The notes: a model not told the origin generated them from the sequence alone. Positions 40,117 through 49,419 are shown, counted from the first letter of the stretch. The stretch: DNA of 64,000 bases from GCA-2683825 sp965662355 (GCA_965662355.1 CBFIHP010000001.1:248001-312000); one strand, 5' to 3'. Numbers and translations are program-made.

Positions 40117-41573
40117 TGCTGGCCAGCCTGTTCTTCACTTGCCTCGTAGCGCTTCCCCAGCAGGCTACGACCATCGGCAAGCCCACGATCCGCTTCGAAT
40201 ATGAATCGGGGCAGGAGTGGTGGACCGTGCGTGTTCGTGACTATTCCGCTACCAAGCTGCTCGATCGCATCGCGGAGTTGACGGCGCGCAGCATCGAAGG
40301 CCGCGGGTACCTCGAGCAGGCGCCGCTTCTAACCGTTCATCTCGATCGCCGGCCGCTGGATCAGATCCTGGAGTTCTCCCTGGGCAGTGTCGAACTGCGC
40401 TCCGAGATACGACGTGATGCCATCACGATTTCACCGGTCAACGCCGACCTCGAGTCCGACGATCTGACGGCCCTTGCTGTCGCAGCTTGGATTCGCGCAA
40501 CGACCCGCTTCCCCGATTCCGATCATGCACCAGTGGCCCGACTCGCCCAAGGCGAACTGGCCGAACTGCGCGGGCTGGGCCAGACCGCGCGCAATTACTA
40601 CATAGAGGTCACCGAGGACTATCCCGACTCCGAGGTCGTGGACGACGCCTACATGCGCGCCGGTCGCCTTTCCGCGCGCATGGGTCTCCCCAACGAGGCG
40701 GTGAAGTACTTCACCGTGCTTGCGGACATCAACGGTAGTGAATATCGCCCCGCCGCTCGCCTGGAGCTCGCTCGAGCTCTGATCGAACTGGGCGACTGGG
40801 AATATTCGCTTCACATCATCAAACGGCTCGAGCAAGCCTTCCCCGCCATCGACCCGGTCGAGCGAACCGCCCGCGCACTCGTGCGTGCCAGTGCCCAGAA
40901 CAAGAGTGGTAGCCCGGTCCAGGCTCTTCGCGAGCTCGACGGCATGGACGAGGGTTTCGATCCGCTTGGCGCCTGGGAGGCTTTGGCGATTCGTGCCAAA
41001 GCCCTCGAGGCAATGAACATGCCCGGCGAGGCCGCGCACGCCTGGCTGTCCTATTCGCGGGATGCATCCACCGATGAGCGTGAACTCGCACTCGAGCAAG
41101 CCGCGCGTTTGTCCCTCGCTGCCGGTAACGAGATGGCCACGCTCTTCATATGCAAGGAAGCCGCGCGCCTGGGAATCGCCGGGGGGTTCCCTACCTATCA
41201 ACGCAAGGCACGCCAAGCCCTGGGCTTCGCCATCGCCGGCGACGCCAGGGGAGCGGGCACCGTCGATCGCATCGAGCACGGCGAAGCGCTCATCGCGGAA
41301 GGTGAACTCACAATCGCATACGGACTGTTCGAAGACCTCTTCGCCGGCCGGAGAGGCTTGAACGAAACACAAGCTGCGCGCGTTACGCGCGGCTGGGCTA
41401 CATGCATCGCGAGCACGGACGGCTTTGAAGAAGCCGTTTCGGTGCTCTCGAACGAGCGTGCGCGCTACCAGACCCTCGAAGCCAAGATGCAGCTCGACAT
41501 GATCGCCGCTCGCTTGCTGGAGAACGCAGGTTTACTCGGGCGCGCTGTCGACGCATACCAAGGAAGCTACTGA
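40113..41573 (+). CDS. Periplasmic STN-like/TPR protein
   Basis: The protein has 486 residues with a short signal-like N-terminus (MLASLFFTCLVALPQQ). Residues about 35-110 resemble an STN/secretin N-domain (YSATKLLDRIAELTARSI, LTVHLDRRPLDQILEFSL, IRRDAITISP). The rest is a chain of TPR-like helix pairs (PDSEVVDDAYMRAGRLSARMGLPNEAVKYF in part). STN domains usually bind partners in outer-membrane secretion or TonB systems, so a fusion to TPRs in a flagellar locus suggests an envelope assembly factor. The gene overlaps its upstream neighbour by four bases and precedes the next by 12. Confidence 0.72.
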   Translation: MMLASLFFTCLVALPQQATTIGKPTIRFEYESGQEWWTVRVRDYSATKLLDRIAELTARSIEGRGYLEQAPLLTVHLDRRPLDQILEFSLGSVELRSEIRRDAITISPVNADLESDDLTALAVAAWIRATTRFPDSDHAPVARLAQGELAELRGLGQTARNYYIEVTEDYPDSEVVDDAYMRAGRLSARMGLPNEAVKYFTVLADINGSEYRPAARLELARALIELGDWEYSLHIIKRLEQAFPAIDPVERTARALVRASAQNKSGSPVQALRELDGMDEGFDPLGAWEALAIRAKALEAMNMPGEAAHAWLSYSRDASTDERELALEQAARLSLAAGNEMATLFICKEAARLGIAGGFPTYQRKARQALGFAIAGDARGAGTVDRIEHGEALIAEGELTIAYGLFEDLFAGRRGLNETQAARVTRGWATCIASTDGFEEAVSVLSNERARYQTLEAKMQLDMIAARLLENAGLLGRAVDAYQGSY

Positions 41574-41585
41574 GAGACTCGCACC

Positions 41586-42335
41586 ATGATGAAATTCCAC
41601 TCCGCAATCACCGGTGGCCTCGCCGCGTTCCTCATCGTCCCCCTGTTCGCCCAGGAAAAGGCCTTGCGCACCCTGGAAAACGCGCTGCTTGGAACGGATC
41701 GCGCCATCGATTCGCTACAGAGTCTCCAGAAGCGAATCACCCAGGAGCCGCTGGCCGGCATCGATCTGATCATCGCCGCGACCGAGCCGTCGATCCTCGA
41801 CGAACGGGAGCGCGACGCCCGGCTGGAAACTCTGCGCAACGAGGTCAACTCGCTGCAGATGCAGTTCGATTCGCTCATGCACATCCAGAACCCCGGAGCC
41901 ATGCCGCCGCCCGATGGAAGGGTGCCCACCACCGGCATGGACGACTCTGTCCGGCGCGCCCTGGAGCAGCTCGGCAAGCCGGACAGGGGTCCGGGCGAGC
42001 GCAAGTCGACAAACCCGAATCACACTCCCCAAGTACTGCCGGACGGTCCGAACTACTCCGCGGACCCTGTCGCCCAGGCGCGTGCGTACTACAAGTTGGG
42101 CCGCTATCAGGACGGCCTGACAACGCTTCGAAACTCGGGCAATGCCCCGATCGCTCTCTACTGGAAGGCTCGCTGCCTCGAAAAGCTCGGTCGCGTCGAA
42201 GATTCGATCGCGGAGCTGGAAAAGGTCGTCGAACTCTCCCCCGATAGCGCCGAGGGAAAACGGGCAAAGACCGACATCGAGTTCCTCTCGTGGAAGGTCA
42301 AGCGCAAGCAGCCGAAGGCGGGAGGTAAGGAGTGA
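41586..42335 (+). CDS. Periplasmic TPR protein (CpoB/YbgF-like layout)
   Basis: The protein has 249 residues. A signal peptide (ITGGLAAFLIVPLFA) is followed by a helical region with coiled-coil character (ERDARLETLRNEVNSLQMQFDSLM), a Pro/Gly linker, and two or three C-terminal TPRs (PVAQARAYYKLGRYQDGLTTL, LYWKARCLEKLGRVEDSIAELEKVVEL). The coiled-coil-plus-TPR layout recalls CpoB/YbgF, though I do not claim homology. It overlaps the kinase gene start by four bases, so it belongs to the same transcript as the flagellar regulators. Confidence 0.74.
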   Translation: MMKFHSAITGGLAAFLIVPLFAQEKALRTLENALLGTDRAIDSLQSLQKRITQEPLAGIDLIIAATEPSILDERERDARLETLRNEVNSLQMQFDSLMHIQNPGAMPPPDGRVPTTGMDDSVRRALEQLGKPDRGPGERKSTNPNHTPQVLPDGPNYSADPVAQARAYYKLGRYQDGLTTLRNSGNAPIALYWKARCLEKLGRVEDSIAELEKVVELSPDSAEGKRAKTDIEFLSWKVKRKQPKAGGKE

Positions 42336-43570
42336 GTCCTCAACGCATCCTCGATGTCGCTCGTCACGACGCCAGCAGTCTCGACAGCCTCGTGCAGTCG
42401 TTGCCCACGCTGTTGAATAGCCTGCGACACAGCTATTCCGAGTTGGAAGAACGCGCCTTGTACGTCGAGGAAGAGCTCTCGCGCACCAATCACGAGCTCG
42501 AGAACAAGGTCGACGAGCTGAATGGTCTCAAGCGCCACCTCGAGGCTGTCCTGGAATCCCTGCCGTGCGGTGTGGTCGTACGCGATGCGGAAGACCGCAT
42601 CGTCAGCACGAACGAAGCTGTCGAGGGCATCCTCGGACTACAGCGCAGCGAGCTGGTCGGCGCCACCCAAACCACGGAAATCACGGGCCTCCTCGGCCAT
42701 AAGGCCAAGGACGAGCCGCACGAGATCCGTCGACCTGATGGACAACGGCGCGTGGTCGCCAATCGTTACTCCACGATAAAGAGAGAGACCGGCGACCTGT
42801 GCGGTTCGGTCGAGATCGTAGACGACCGCACCGAACGCGCTTCGCTGCAAGAGCGCCTGCACGGGGCCGACAAGCTGGCTGCCCTGGGCACCCTGTCCGC
42901 GGGCGTAGCACACGAACTGCGCAACCCGTTGAACGCTGTCAAGGGCTTCGCTTCGCTTCTACAGCGCCAGGACTTCGGGGATCCGCGTTACCAGCGCTGG
43001 GCGACATGCATCGTGCAGGGAGTCGACGAGGCTGACGCAATCATCGACAACATGCTGTCCTTTGGCAGCCCACAGCGCCTGCGCATCGAAACGGTCGACC
43101 CCACCGATCTCCTGGAAGGCGCGGTTCGCCTGGTCCGCAGCGAAACCGAAGGTCCAGTGCACATCGACTTCGAATGCGATGCACCCCGATTCCAGGCCGA
43201 TCGCATCAAACTACGCCAGGCGATCCGCAACCTCGCCGCCAATGCTCTCGAGGCTCAAGGCGCTGAAGGCCGCGTCAAGATCGCGCTGACCAAAGAACAA
43301 GACGAGATCCACATTCGCGTCGAAGACGCGGGGCCCGGCATTTCGGCCGAGCATCGCGCACGCGTCATGGATCCGTTCTTCACCACGCGCGCCGACGGTA
43401 CCGGCCTGGGCTTGCCCCTGATCACCGTCATCGCACGTCTGCACGGCGGCGAGCTCGAGCTCGCTCCGGAGCCTAGCACACTCGGCGGTGCCGAGTTTCT
43501 GATTCGCCTCCCCCTTCGTACGGGTGCCGCAGCGCCATACGAACTTCCCCAATACCCTGGGCAATTCTGA
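42332..43570 (+). CDS. flgS: Cytoplasmic sensor histidine kinase (FlgS/FleS-like)
   Basis: The protein has 412 residues without a membrane segment. An N-terminal coiled coil (about 30-72) precedes a PAS domain (about 68-170), then the HisKA box GVAHELRNPL (phospho-His194), N box AIRNLAANALEA, G1 VEDAGPGIS and G2 GTGLGLPL. This is the layout of FlgS/FleS kinases, which sense assembly state and phosphorylate a sigma-54 activator. The cognate regulator starts three bases downstream. The symbol is given by analogy of context and layout. Confidence 0.85.
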   Translation: MSPQRILDVARHDASSLDSLVQSLPTLLNSLRHSYSELEERALYVEEELSRTNHELENKVDELNGLKRHLEAVLESLPCGVVVRDAEDRIVSTNEAVEGILGLQRSELVGATQTTEITGLLGHKAKDEPHEIRRPDGQRRVVANRYSTIKRETGDLCGSVEIVDDRTERASLQERLHGADKLAALGTLSAGVAHELRNPLNAVKGFASLLQRQDFGDPRYQRWATCIVQGVDEADAIIDNMLSFGSPQRLRIETVDPTDLLEGAVRLVRSETEGPVHIDFECDAPRFQADRIKLRQAIRNLAANALEAQGAEGRVKIALTKEQDEIHIRVEDAGPGISAEHRARVMDPFFTTRADGTGLGLPLITVIARLHGGELELAPEPSTLGGAEFLIRLPLRTGAAAPYELPQYPGQF

Positions 43571-43573
43571 GCC

Positions 43574-44983
43574 ATGTCCTTCCATAGAGTACTCATCGTC
43601 GATGACGATCCCCTTTCGAGGGAGTACCTCACTGAAGCCATTCACCAGCTGGGCTTCCAAACTGAAACTTCTACCAGTGCCGAGCAAGCCCTCGAGCGCA
43701 TTCGCCGTCACGGCATCGACATGGTCCTCACGGACCTACGCATGCCGGGCATGAGTGGCTCCGAGCTCGTTCGCACGCTGAGTCGAGAGTATCCCGAAAT
43801 CCCCGTGGTCCTGATCACGGCGCATGGGACGATCGAGACGGCCGTCGAAGCCATGCATATGGGCGCGGTCGACTTCATCGTCAAGCCGTGCTCGCAGGAT
43901 ACGGTCGAGCTGGTGGTCAAGCGCATCCAGCGCAACCATCGTCTCGAGCAGGAAAATGAGTATCTGCGTTCCGAGGTCGGCCTCGACCTCAACCACGAAA
44001 TCGTCGCCCAGTCGCGCTCGATGCAGGAACTCCTGCGGACGTCCGACCGCGTCGCTTCCTCCAAGGGCACCGTGCTCATCACGGGGGAAAGCGGAACGGG
44101 CAAGGAACGCATCGCCAGCTACATCCATAACAAGAGCCCGCGTCGCAACGGCCCCTTCATTCGGGTCAACTGCGCCGCTCTGTCCGAGCACCTGCTCGAG
44201 TCGGAGCTCTTCGGACACGAGCGCGGAGCGTTCACCGGTGCCCACAAGCGCCGGGAAGGTCGCTTCGAGCTAGCCGACGGGGGCACGCTGCTCCTGGACG
44301 AGATCGGTGAGATTTCTCCGGCACTACAAACGAAGCTCTTGCGCGTCCTCGAAGAGGAAGAGTTCGAGCGCGTCGGCGGCACTACGACCCTGAAGGTCGA
44401 TGTGCGCATCATCGCAACGACCAACCGCGACCTTCCCGACGAAGTCTCGCATGGTCGCTTCCGCGAGGACCTCTACTACCGCCTGCACGTGCTGCCGATT
44501 CACGTCGAGCCGCTACGCGACCGTCCGGATGACGTCGTGCCCTTGGCGCGTTACTTCGCGGACAAGTATGCCCGTGACAACGGTGTTCCGGTCCCCCCCT
44601 TCTCGGAAGACGCCGAACGGCGTATCTCCGAGTGGAACTGGCCCGGCAACGTGCGCGAGCTGGAGAACGCTATCCACCGTGCAGTCATCCTCGTCGAAGG
44701 CGGTCCGATCGAACCGGATCACCTGCTGTTCGAGCCGCTGGCCAAGAACGGCCAAAAGCCGAAGTTCACGTTGATCACCGAGAAGGGCGACTATCTCGGC
44801 CCGATCACCGCATCTTCGCCGCTTGCAAACCGTCAGCTGGCAGACCTCGAACGCGAGGCGATTCTGTGCACGCTGGAAGCGACCCGCGGCAACAAAACCG
44901 AGGCGGCTCGCCGGCTGGGCGTCACCGCGCGGACGTTGTCCAACAAGATGAAACTCTGGAGGGATCTAGGCCTGGTGGCCTAG
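43574..44983 (+). CDS. flgR: Sigma-54-dependent response regulator (FlgR/FleR-like)
   Basis: The protein has 469 residues. Receiver domain with Asp54 in VLTDLRMPGMSG, AAA+ domain with GESGTGKE (171-178), intact GAFTGA (218-223), LLLDEIGE (Walker B) and a Fis-type HTH near the C-terminus (NKTEAARRLGVTARTLSNKM). All motifs needed to activate sigma-54 polymerase are present, in contrast to the degenerate homologue at 35.9 kb. It likely turns on mid-class flagellar genes. It is the last gene of the seven-gene operon and directly upstream of flgB. Confidence 0.9.
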   Translation: MSFHRVLIVDDDPLSREYLTEAIHQLGFQTETSTSAEQALERIRRHGIDMVLTDLRMPGMSGSELVRTLSREYPEIPVVLITAHGTIETAVEAMHMGAVDFIVKPCSQDTVELVVKRIQRNHRLEQENEYLRSEVGLDLNHEIVAQSRSMQELLRTSDRVASSKGTVLITGESGTGKERIASYIHNKSPRRNGPFIRVNCAALSEHLLESELFGHERGAFTGAHKRREGRFELADGGTLLLDEIGEISPALQTKLLRVLEEEEFERVGGTTTLKVDVRIIATTNRDLPDEVSHGRFREDLYYRLHVLPIHVEPLRDRPDDVVPLARYFADKYARDNGVPVPPFSEDAERRISEWNWPGNVRELENAIHRAVILVEGGPIEPDHLLFEPLAKNGQKPKFTLITEKGDYLGPITASSPLANRQLADLEREAILCTLEATRGNKTEAARRLGVTARTLSNKMKLWRDLGLVA

Positions 44984-45011
44984 CGGCCGGAGCGAATCAG
45001 AAGCAAATCCG

Positions 45012-45056
45012 CCGCGGGCCCGCTTCGCAGAAGATCTTGCGGAGCGGGCCTCGCGG
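45012..45056. terminator. Long hairpin between the regulator operon and flgB
   Basis: Arms CCGCG-GGCCCGCTTCGCA and TGCGGAGCGGGCC-T-CGCGG pair over about 18 positions with one bulge and one mismatch (a G-T pair on one strand), around an eight-base loop. It lies 29 bases after flgR and 31 before flgB. There is no T-tract. It may separate the two transcription units or act as a leader structure of the flgB operon. Confidence 0.65.
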
Positions 45057-45086
45057 GGATGAGCCAACGCTCATTCGAGACCCAAA

Positions 45087-45431
45087 GTGGAAACCAACGA
45101 CCTACTCGTACGACTCCTCCAAGGCACGGACTTACGCGCCAAGGTGCTCGCGTCGAACCTCGCGAATCAAAACACGCCGGCATACGTGCGACGTGTCGTG
45201 ACTTTCGAGGACACGTTGCGCGCGACCCTGAACCAGGGCGGAGACATCAGTAGAGTCGAACCCAAGGTCGAGATGGACGTCCTGTCGCCGGCTCGCCCGG
45301 ACGGCAACAATGTCACGCTCGAGCTGGAGATGAATGCATTCCGCGAGAACCGCATTCTCTATGACACGTTTGTCGCGATGCTGCGCGGACACTTCTCCGT
45401 GCTCGAAACCGCGATCACCGGGGGACGCTAA
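45087..45431 (+). CDS. flgB: Proximal rod protein FlgB
   Basis: The protein has 114 residues. LLVRLLQGTDLRAKVLASNLANQNTPAYVRR near the start is the FlgB/rod signature (NxANxxTPGYK type), and the C-terminal helix (LELEMNAFRENRILYDTFVAMLRGHFSVLETAI) matches. FlgB forms part of the proximal rod with FlgC and FliE. The start is GTG at 45087. It opens the basal-body operon. Confidence 0.92.
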   Translation: METNDLLVRLLQGTDLRAKVLASNLANQNTPAYVRRVVTFEDTLRATLNQGGDISRVEPKVEMDVLSPARPDGNNVTLELEMNAFRENRILYDTFVAMLRGHFSVLETAITGGR

Positions 45432-45443
45432 AGCAAGCACATC

Positions 45444-45878
45444 ATGAACGCACTCGACTCTCTATTTTCCGGAATGCGCGTCACGTCGACCGGCCTGCAG
45501 GCCGAGCGGATGCGCATGAACGTCATCACCGACAACATCGCCAACGCGCGCGCCACGCGCACCCCCGAAGGCGGCCCCTATCGTCGCAAACTCATCCACT
45601 TCGAACCCCTGGTCCGTGAAGCCTTCATGCGCGGCGAGCAAGCTCCCAAAGGCGTCGGTGTGGCGAAGATCACACGTGACTTCTCGAGCGACTTCGTGCG
45701 TATCTCTGAACCCGGTCACGCCGACGCGGATAGCGAAGGCATGGTCCTCTATCCGAACGTCAACTCGGTAGTGGAGATGGCTGATCTCGTGACGTCCATG
45801 CGGGCGTATGAGGCAAACCTCACGGCTCAGCAAGGGTTCGTGCAGATGGCCCAACGCGCGATGGAGCTCCTGCGCTAA
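45444..45878 (+). CDS. flgC: Proximal rod protein FlgC
   Basis: The protein has 144 residues. The N-terminal signature is SGMRVTSTGLQAERMRMNVITDNIANARATRTPEGGPYRRK, read as helix then the DNIANA loop, and the C-terminal part (YPNVNSVVEMADLVTSMRAYEANL) is diagnostic for FlgC. It starts 12 bases after flgB and forms the proximal rod. Confidence 0.95.
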   Translation: MNALDSLFSGMRVTSTGLQAERMRMNVITDNIANARATRTPEGGPYRRKLIHFEPLVREAFMRGEQAPKGVGVAKITRDFSSDFVRISEPGHADADSEGMVLYPNVNSVVEMADLVTSMRAYEANLTAQQGFVQMAQRAMELLR

Positions 45879-45905
45879 CCAGCCCTTCGGGAATAGAAAT
45901 CTACC

Positions 45906-46268
45906 ATGGTCGACGGCATCGGAAAAAGTTCGCTAGCGCGTGAGGCCATCGCTTCCGCGATGCGTGCTCAGGCGGATCGAACCGCGTCCATGCGCGAGAT
46001 CGCTAACGAGATTTCGGGCGTCGCGGGTTCCGCACCCACTGTCGACAAGACCGACTTCCAGAGCCATATGTCCTCGAGCCTCGAGGCCGTCGATGACAAG
46101 CTCAAGAACGCTGCCTCGATGCCGGAAAAGCTCATCACGGGCGAAATCAACGACTTCCACGAGGTCGCCGTCCAGCTACGCCAAGCCGACCTGTCCTTCC
46201 GCTTCGCGATGGAGATCCGCAACAAGCTGATCGAAGCCTACCGCGAAGTCATGCGCATGAACGTCTGA
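45906..46268 (+). CDS. fliE: MS-ring/rod adaptor FliE
   Basis: The protein has 120 residues. The C-terminal half (EINDFHEVAVQLRQADLSFRFAMEIRNKLIEAYREVMRMNV) is the FliE signature. The N-terminal half is variable and Ala-rich. FliE joins the MS ring to the rod and is the first exported substrate. It lies between flgC and fliF in the standard order. Confidence 0.93.
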   Translation: MVDGIGKSSLAREAIASAMRAQADRTASMREIANEISGVAGSAPTVDKTDFQSHMSSSLEAVDDKLKNAASMPEKLITGEINDFHEVAVQLRQADLSFRFAMEIRNKLIEAYREVMRMNV

Positions 46269-46323
46269 TCTGCGCTCCGAGCAACACGACCACCAATAAC
46301 ACGATTACGAAAACAACCACAAG

Positions 46324-47877
46324 GTGAACGACCTCTTCCAAAATCTAGGCGAGCAGCTCAAGGGCTCCAGCGGCGGTACCAAGTTCGTCGCGGTCATCGT
46401 GTGCTTCGCCCTGATCGTCGTCATCGGGGGCGTCGCGGTCGTGACCAACGGCCCGGACTATCAACTGACCTTCTCCGGTCTGAGCGATCACGAATTCCCG
46501 AGGGTAACCAAGGCCCTCGCCGACGCCGGGATCGGCTTCCAGACCAGCCAGCCCCCCGCTCCCTTCTCCGTTTTCGTCGACGCCGACGAGCGCACGGGCG
46601 CCTACAGCGCCGCCTTCGGCGCCGGTGCTCTCGACAAGCCCCTACGCGGCATCATGGCGGAAGGCGGCGTCGCCAGTGTCTTCAGCAGTTCCGCAGAGCG
46701 CAAGCAAGGCGTACGCAAGCGTGAATGGGGCGAGATCGAAAAGATGCTCGAAGTCCTCGACTTCGTGCAAGCCGCCACGGTCCGCACCTCCGCCCCCGCC
46801 AATTCGGCATTGCCCTCACGCAACGCGATCCCCACAACGGCCTCGGTCACGCTACGCATCGTCGACAACGCCGCGCTCACAAGTAGCCAAAGCGAGACGG
46901 TGGCCAACCTGGTCAGCCGTGGCTTGGGGATCTCGAAGGAGAACCTGGTCCTCTCCGATCAAGCCGGCAAGAACCTCTACGACGGCAACTCGGGCACGGA
47001 AGAGCTGCGTATCAAGAACCTGTTCTCGCAACAGGGCCAGTACGACGCGCACCTGACCGAAATCGCCAACATGGTCCTCAAAGACGTGCTCGGTCCACGC
47101 AAAGCCCTTGTGACGATCAATTCGGAGTGGGACTACACCCAGACCACGACCAGCCGGGAAGAGGCGATCGGCTCGGGCGCGATGATCATGGAATCGAAAC
47201 AGAAGACCGATCGCACCATACCTTCGGACACGGGCGAGGCGGTCGGCATCTCGGCCAACACACTTACCGGCTCGAACTCGGTGGTGCCCACCTCGCCCAA
47301 CAGCGAGCCAATGAAGGAAAATACGAGCGACGAGAAGAAGGAGTTCGTACCGACCATCTCCCGGGAAGACAAGGTTGACTACGTTCCGCGCCTCGAGCGC
47401 CTCAGCGTCGCGCTGTTCCTCGATCACAGTCTCAGCTCTGAAGAAGTGAAGCTGGAAGAGCTCGAAGCAGCAATCAAGGCCTCGGTCGGATTCATGGAGA
47501 CACGCGACGTGTTCTCTTCGGCCATCTTCCCCTTTGCGAGCAACGACACGCCCGCCGCGGAAGGTACTCCGGCCGCCGAGTCCGAGCTGAGCGAGCCCAA
47601 CCCGATGATAGATAAACTCCTGCGGCACGGACTCGAGATAGGCACCGGCCTGATCTTCCTGACGCTGCTTCTACGGAGTTTCCGCAAAGGCTCGGCGGTC
47701 CAGGCACCCGCGGGCGGTCGCAACTACCCCCCCGGGACTCCCATGGGCGGGGATATCGACCCAGAGATCCTGGCCCGCTTGAAGGTCGAGCAGATGCTGG
47801 AAAGCGAGCCGGCCAAGCTGGGTGATGCGTTGACACGGTGGATCCAGGAAGACGAGCCCGTGGAGGCTAAGAAGTGA
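46324..47877 (+). CDS. fliF: MS-ring protein FliF
   Basis: The protein has 517 residues with two membrane helices (about 20-42 and 435-455). Between them are the ring-building motifs: YQLTFSGLSDHEFPRVTKALADAGI and ARVSL-like VRTSAPANSALPSR, plus a low-complexity insert. The C-terminal segment (LKVEQMLESEPAKLGDALTRWIQED) is the FliG-binding tail. The start is GTG. FliF forms the MS ring housing the export gate. It overlaps fliG by four bases. Confidence 0.94.
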   Translation: MNDLFQNLGEQLKGSSGGTKFVAVIVCFALIVVIGGVAVVTNGPDYQLTFSGLSDHEFPRVTKALADAGIGFQTSQPPAPFSVFVDADERTGAYSAAFGAGALDKPLRGIMAEGGVASVFSSSAERKQGVRKREWGEIEKMLEVLDFVQAATVRTSAPANSALPSRNAIPTTASVTLRIVDNAALTSSQSETVANLVSRGLGISKENLVLSDQAGKNLYDGNSGTEELRIKNLFSQQGQYDAHLTEIANMVLKDVLGPRKALVTINSEWDYTQTTTSREEAIGSGAMIMESKQKTDRTIPSDTGEAVGISANTLTGSNSVVPTSPNSEPMKENTSDEKKEFVPTISREDKVDYVPRLERLSVALFLDHSLSSEEVKLEELEAAIKASVGFMETRDVFSSAIFPFASNDTPAAEGTPAAESELSEPNPMIDKLLRHGLEIGTGLIFLTLLLRSFRKGSAVQAPAGGRNYPPGTPMGGDIDPEILARLKVEQMLESEPAKLGDALTRWIQEDEPVEAKK

Positions 47878-48893
47878 CGGCGCTCGACGACGTTCAAGGC
47901 ATTCAACGCGTCGCTGCATTCCTCCTCAGTCTCGACAGCCAAAAGGCCAGCGAGGTTCTCGGGAGCATGCACCCGGACATCGTCTCGCGCGTTGCCGAGG
48001 CCATGCTGGATCTCGATCCGCGGTTGACGGAGACCGGCGTGATCGACGAGCTGGTCCAGGAGGTTGCATCCAAAGTCGGCAAACCGCGCGGGGTGCGCAC
48101 CGTCGATGAACCGGGAATGAGGGAGATGTTGGTCTCCGCCCTCGGCGCGTCCGCCAACGGAGTCTTCGACGACGTCCTGAAACGTCGCCGTGGCGACAAC
48201 CCCTTCACCGATCTCGAGTCCTATGCGACGCGCACGGTAGCCACGGTCCTTCAAATGGAATCCCCCGCGGTGTGTGCACTGGCCCTCGCCCACGTCGATG
48301 CGTCGTTCGCGGCGGATGTATTACGCTTCTTTGAGGAGGACGATCAGCTGGACGTCATGCGTCGCATGGCCAGGCTGACGCCGCCTGGCGCACCGGTCCT
48401 CAAGACGATCGCAACCAACCTGGTCGATCAGATCGAGAACGTGCCTCCGGTTTCCGAGAAGGCCGATCCTTCGGCGCGCTTGAAGTCGATCGCCGAGATC
48501 CTGAACAACTCCTCGCCCGAAGTGGAAAAGCGCGTCATGGAGGTCTTCGGGGACATGGATCCCGAGATGGCCCAGGAAGTGCGCGAGTACATGTTCACCT
48601 GGGAAGACGTCAGCACGATCAACAAGCGCGCCATGCAAAAGATCCTGGGCATGGTCGACACGAAGACACTCTCGATCGCGCTCAAAGGCGCCTCGGTCGC
48701 GGTCGAGGAGAACATCCTGGGCAACCTCAGCTCACGGGTGCGCGAGATGGTCTCCGAGGAACGTGAGATCGCGGGTCCGATGCCTTTGTCCGACGTTCAA
48801 GACGCCCGCAACGAGATCATGGTCAGCATCCGGGCCTTGATCGAGGCTGGCGAGTTCCGTCCAACGCGAGGTAGCGATGCCCTTGTCGAATAA
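47874..48893 (+). CDS. fliG: Motor switch protein FliG
   Basis: The protein has 339 residues. N-terminal FliF-binding domain (GIQRVAAFLLSLDSQKASEVLGSM), middle domain (AALAL-type LALAHVDASFAADVLRFF) and C-terminal torque domain (MFTWEDVSTINKRAMQKILGMVDTKTLSIALKGAS) are all recognisable. The charged residues that face MotA lie in the last domain. FliG transmits torque and switching. The start is GTG overlapping the fliF stop. The 3' end overlaps fliH by 17 bases. Confidence 0.95.
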   Translation: MTALDDVQGIQRVAAFLLSLDSQKASEVLGSMHPDIVSRVAEAMLDLDPRLTETGVIDELVQEVASKVGKPRGVRTVDEPGMREMLVSALGASANGVFDDVLKRRRGDNPFTDLESYATRTVATVLQMESPAVCALALAHVDASFAADVLRFFEEDDQLDVMRRMARLTPPGAPVLKTIATNLVDQIENVPPVSEKADPSARLKSIAEILNNSSPEVEKRVMEVFGDMDPEMAQEVREYMFTWEDVSTINKRAMQKILGMVDTKTLSIALKGASVAVEENILGNLSSRVREMVSEEREIAGPMPLSDVQDARNEIMVSIRALIEAGEFRPTRGSDALVE

Positions 48894-49419
48894 CGCCATC
48901 CGTCTGGGAACGCATGCGCCGCTGATCGACGTACGCGTCCAACCGGCAGGCTTGAACGGGGCCATCGACCAGATGATCGCGAAAGCGCGTCTCGATGGTG
49001 TGAAGTCCGGCCTGAACGAAGTCGCCGGCGTCCTCGATCGCGCCGTGAAGAACCTCGAAGAGCACACGAGCGAGGCCGAGGAATCGATCGGTCGCGCAGC
49101 GATCGAACTGGGCCTGGAGATCGCACGGCACCTGTTGAAGACCGAGATCGAGGCCGAACGCCACGACATCGAGCGGATCGTGCGCGATACGCTGCATGAG
49201 GCTCGAGTCGGTCGCGACGCCTGCGTGGTCCATCTGAACCCCGCGGATTACAGGCGGCTGGATGGTGTGGCTTTCCGAAACGGCACGAAGCTGCAGGCCG
49301 ACGACGGCGTCGCCCCTGGCGATGTGCAGGTCGAGTCAGCACTCGGCTGTATCGTGCGCGAGATCGACACAGCGGTGGAGTCCATCGGCGAACGCCTACG
49401 CGGAGAGCTGTCGCAATGA
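48877..49419 (+). CDS. fliH: FliH-like export ATPase regulator
   Basis: The protein has 180 residues. A long helical stretch (NGAIDQMIAKARLDGVKSGLNEVAGVL) leads to the FliH C-terminal domain (SEAEESIGRAAIELGLEIARHLLKTEIEAERHDIERIV, VVHLNPADYRRLDG). The N-terminal part is shorter than in FliH of E. coli (228). FliH holds FliI inactive and links it to the C-ring. The position between fliG and fliI supports the call. Confidence 0.88.
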   Translation: MPLSNNAIRLGTHAPLIDVRVQPAGLNGAIDQMIAKARLDGVKSGLNEVAGVLDRAVKNLEEHTSEAEESIGRAAIELGLEIARHLLKTEIEAERHDIERIVRDTLHEARVGRDACVVHLNPADYRRLDGVAFRNGTKLQADDGVAPGDVQVESALGCIVREIDTAVESIGERLRGELSQ

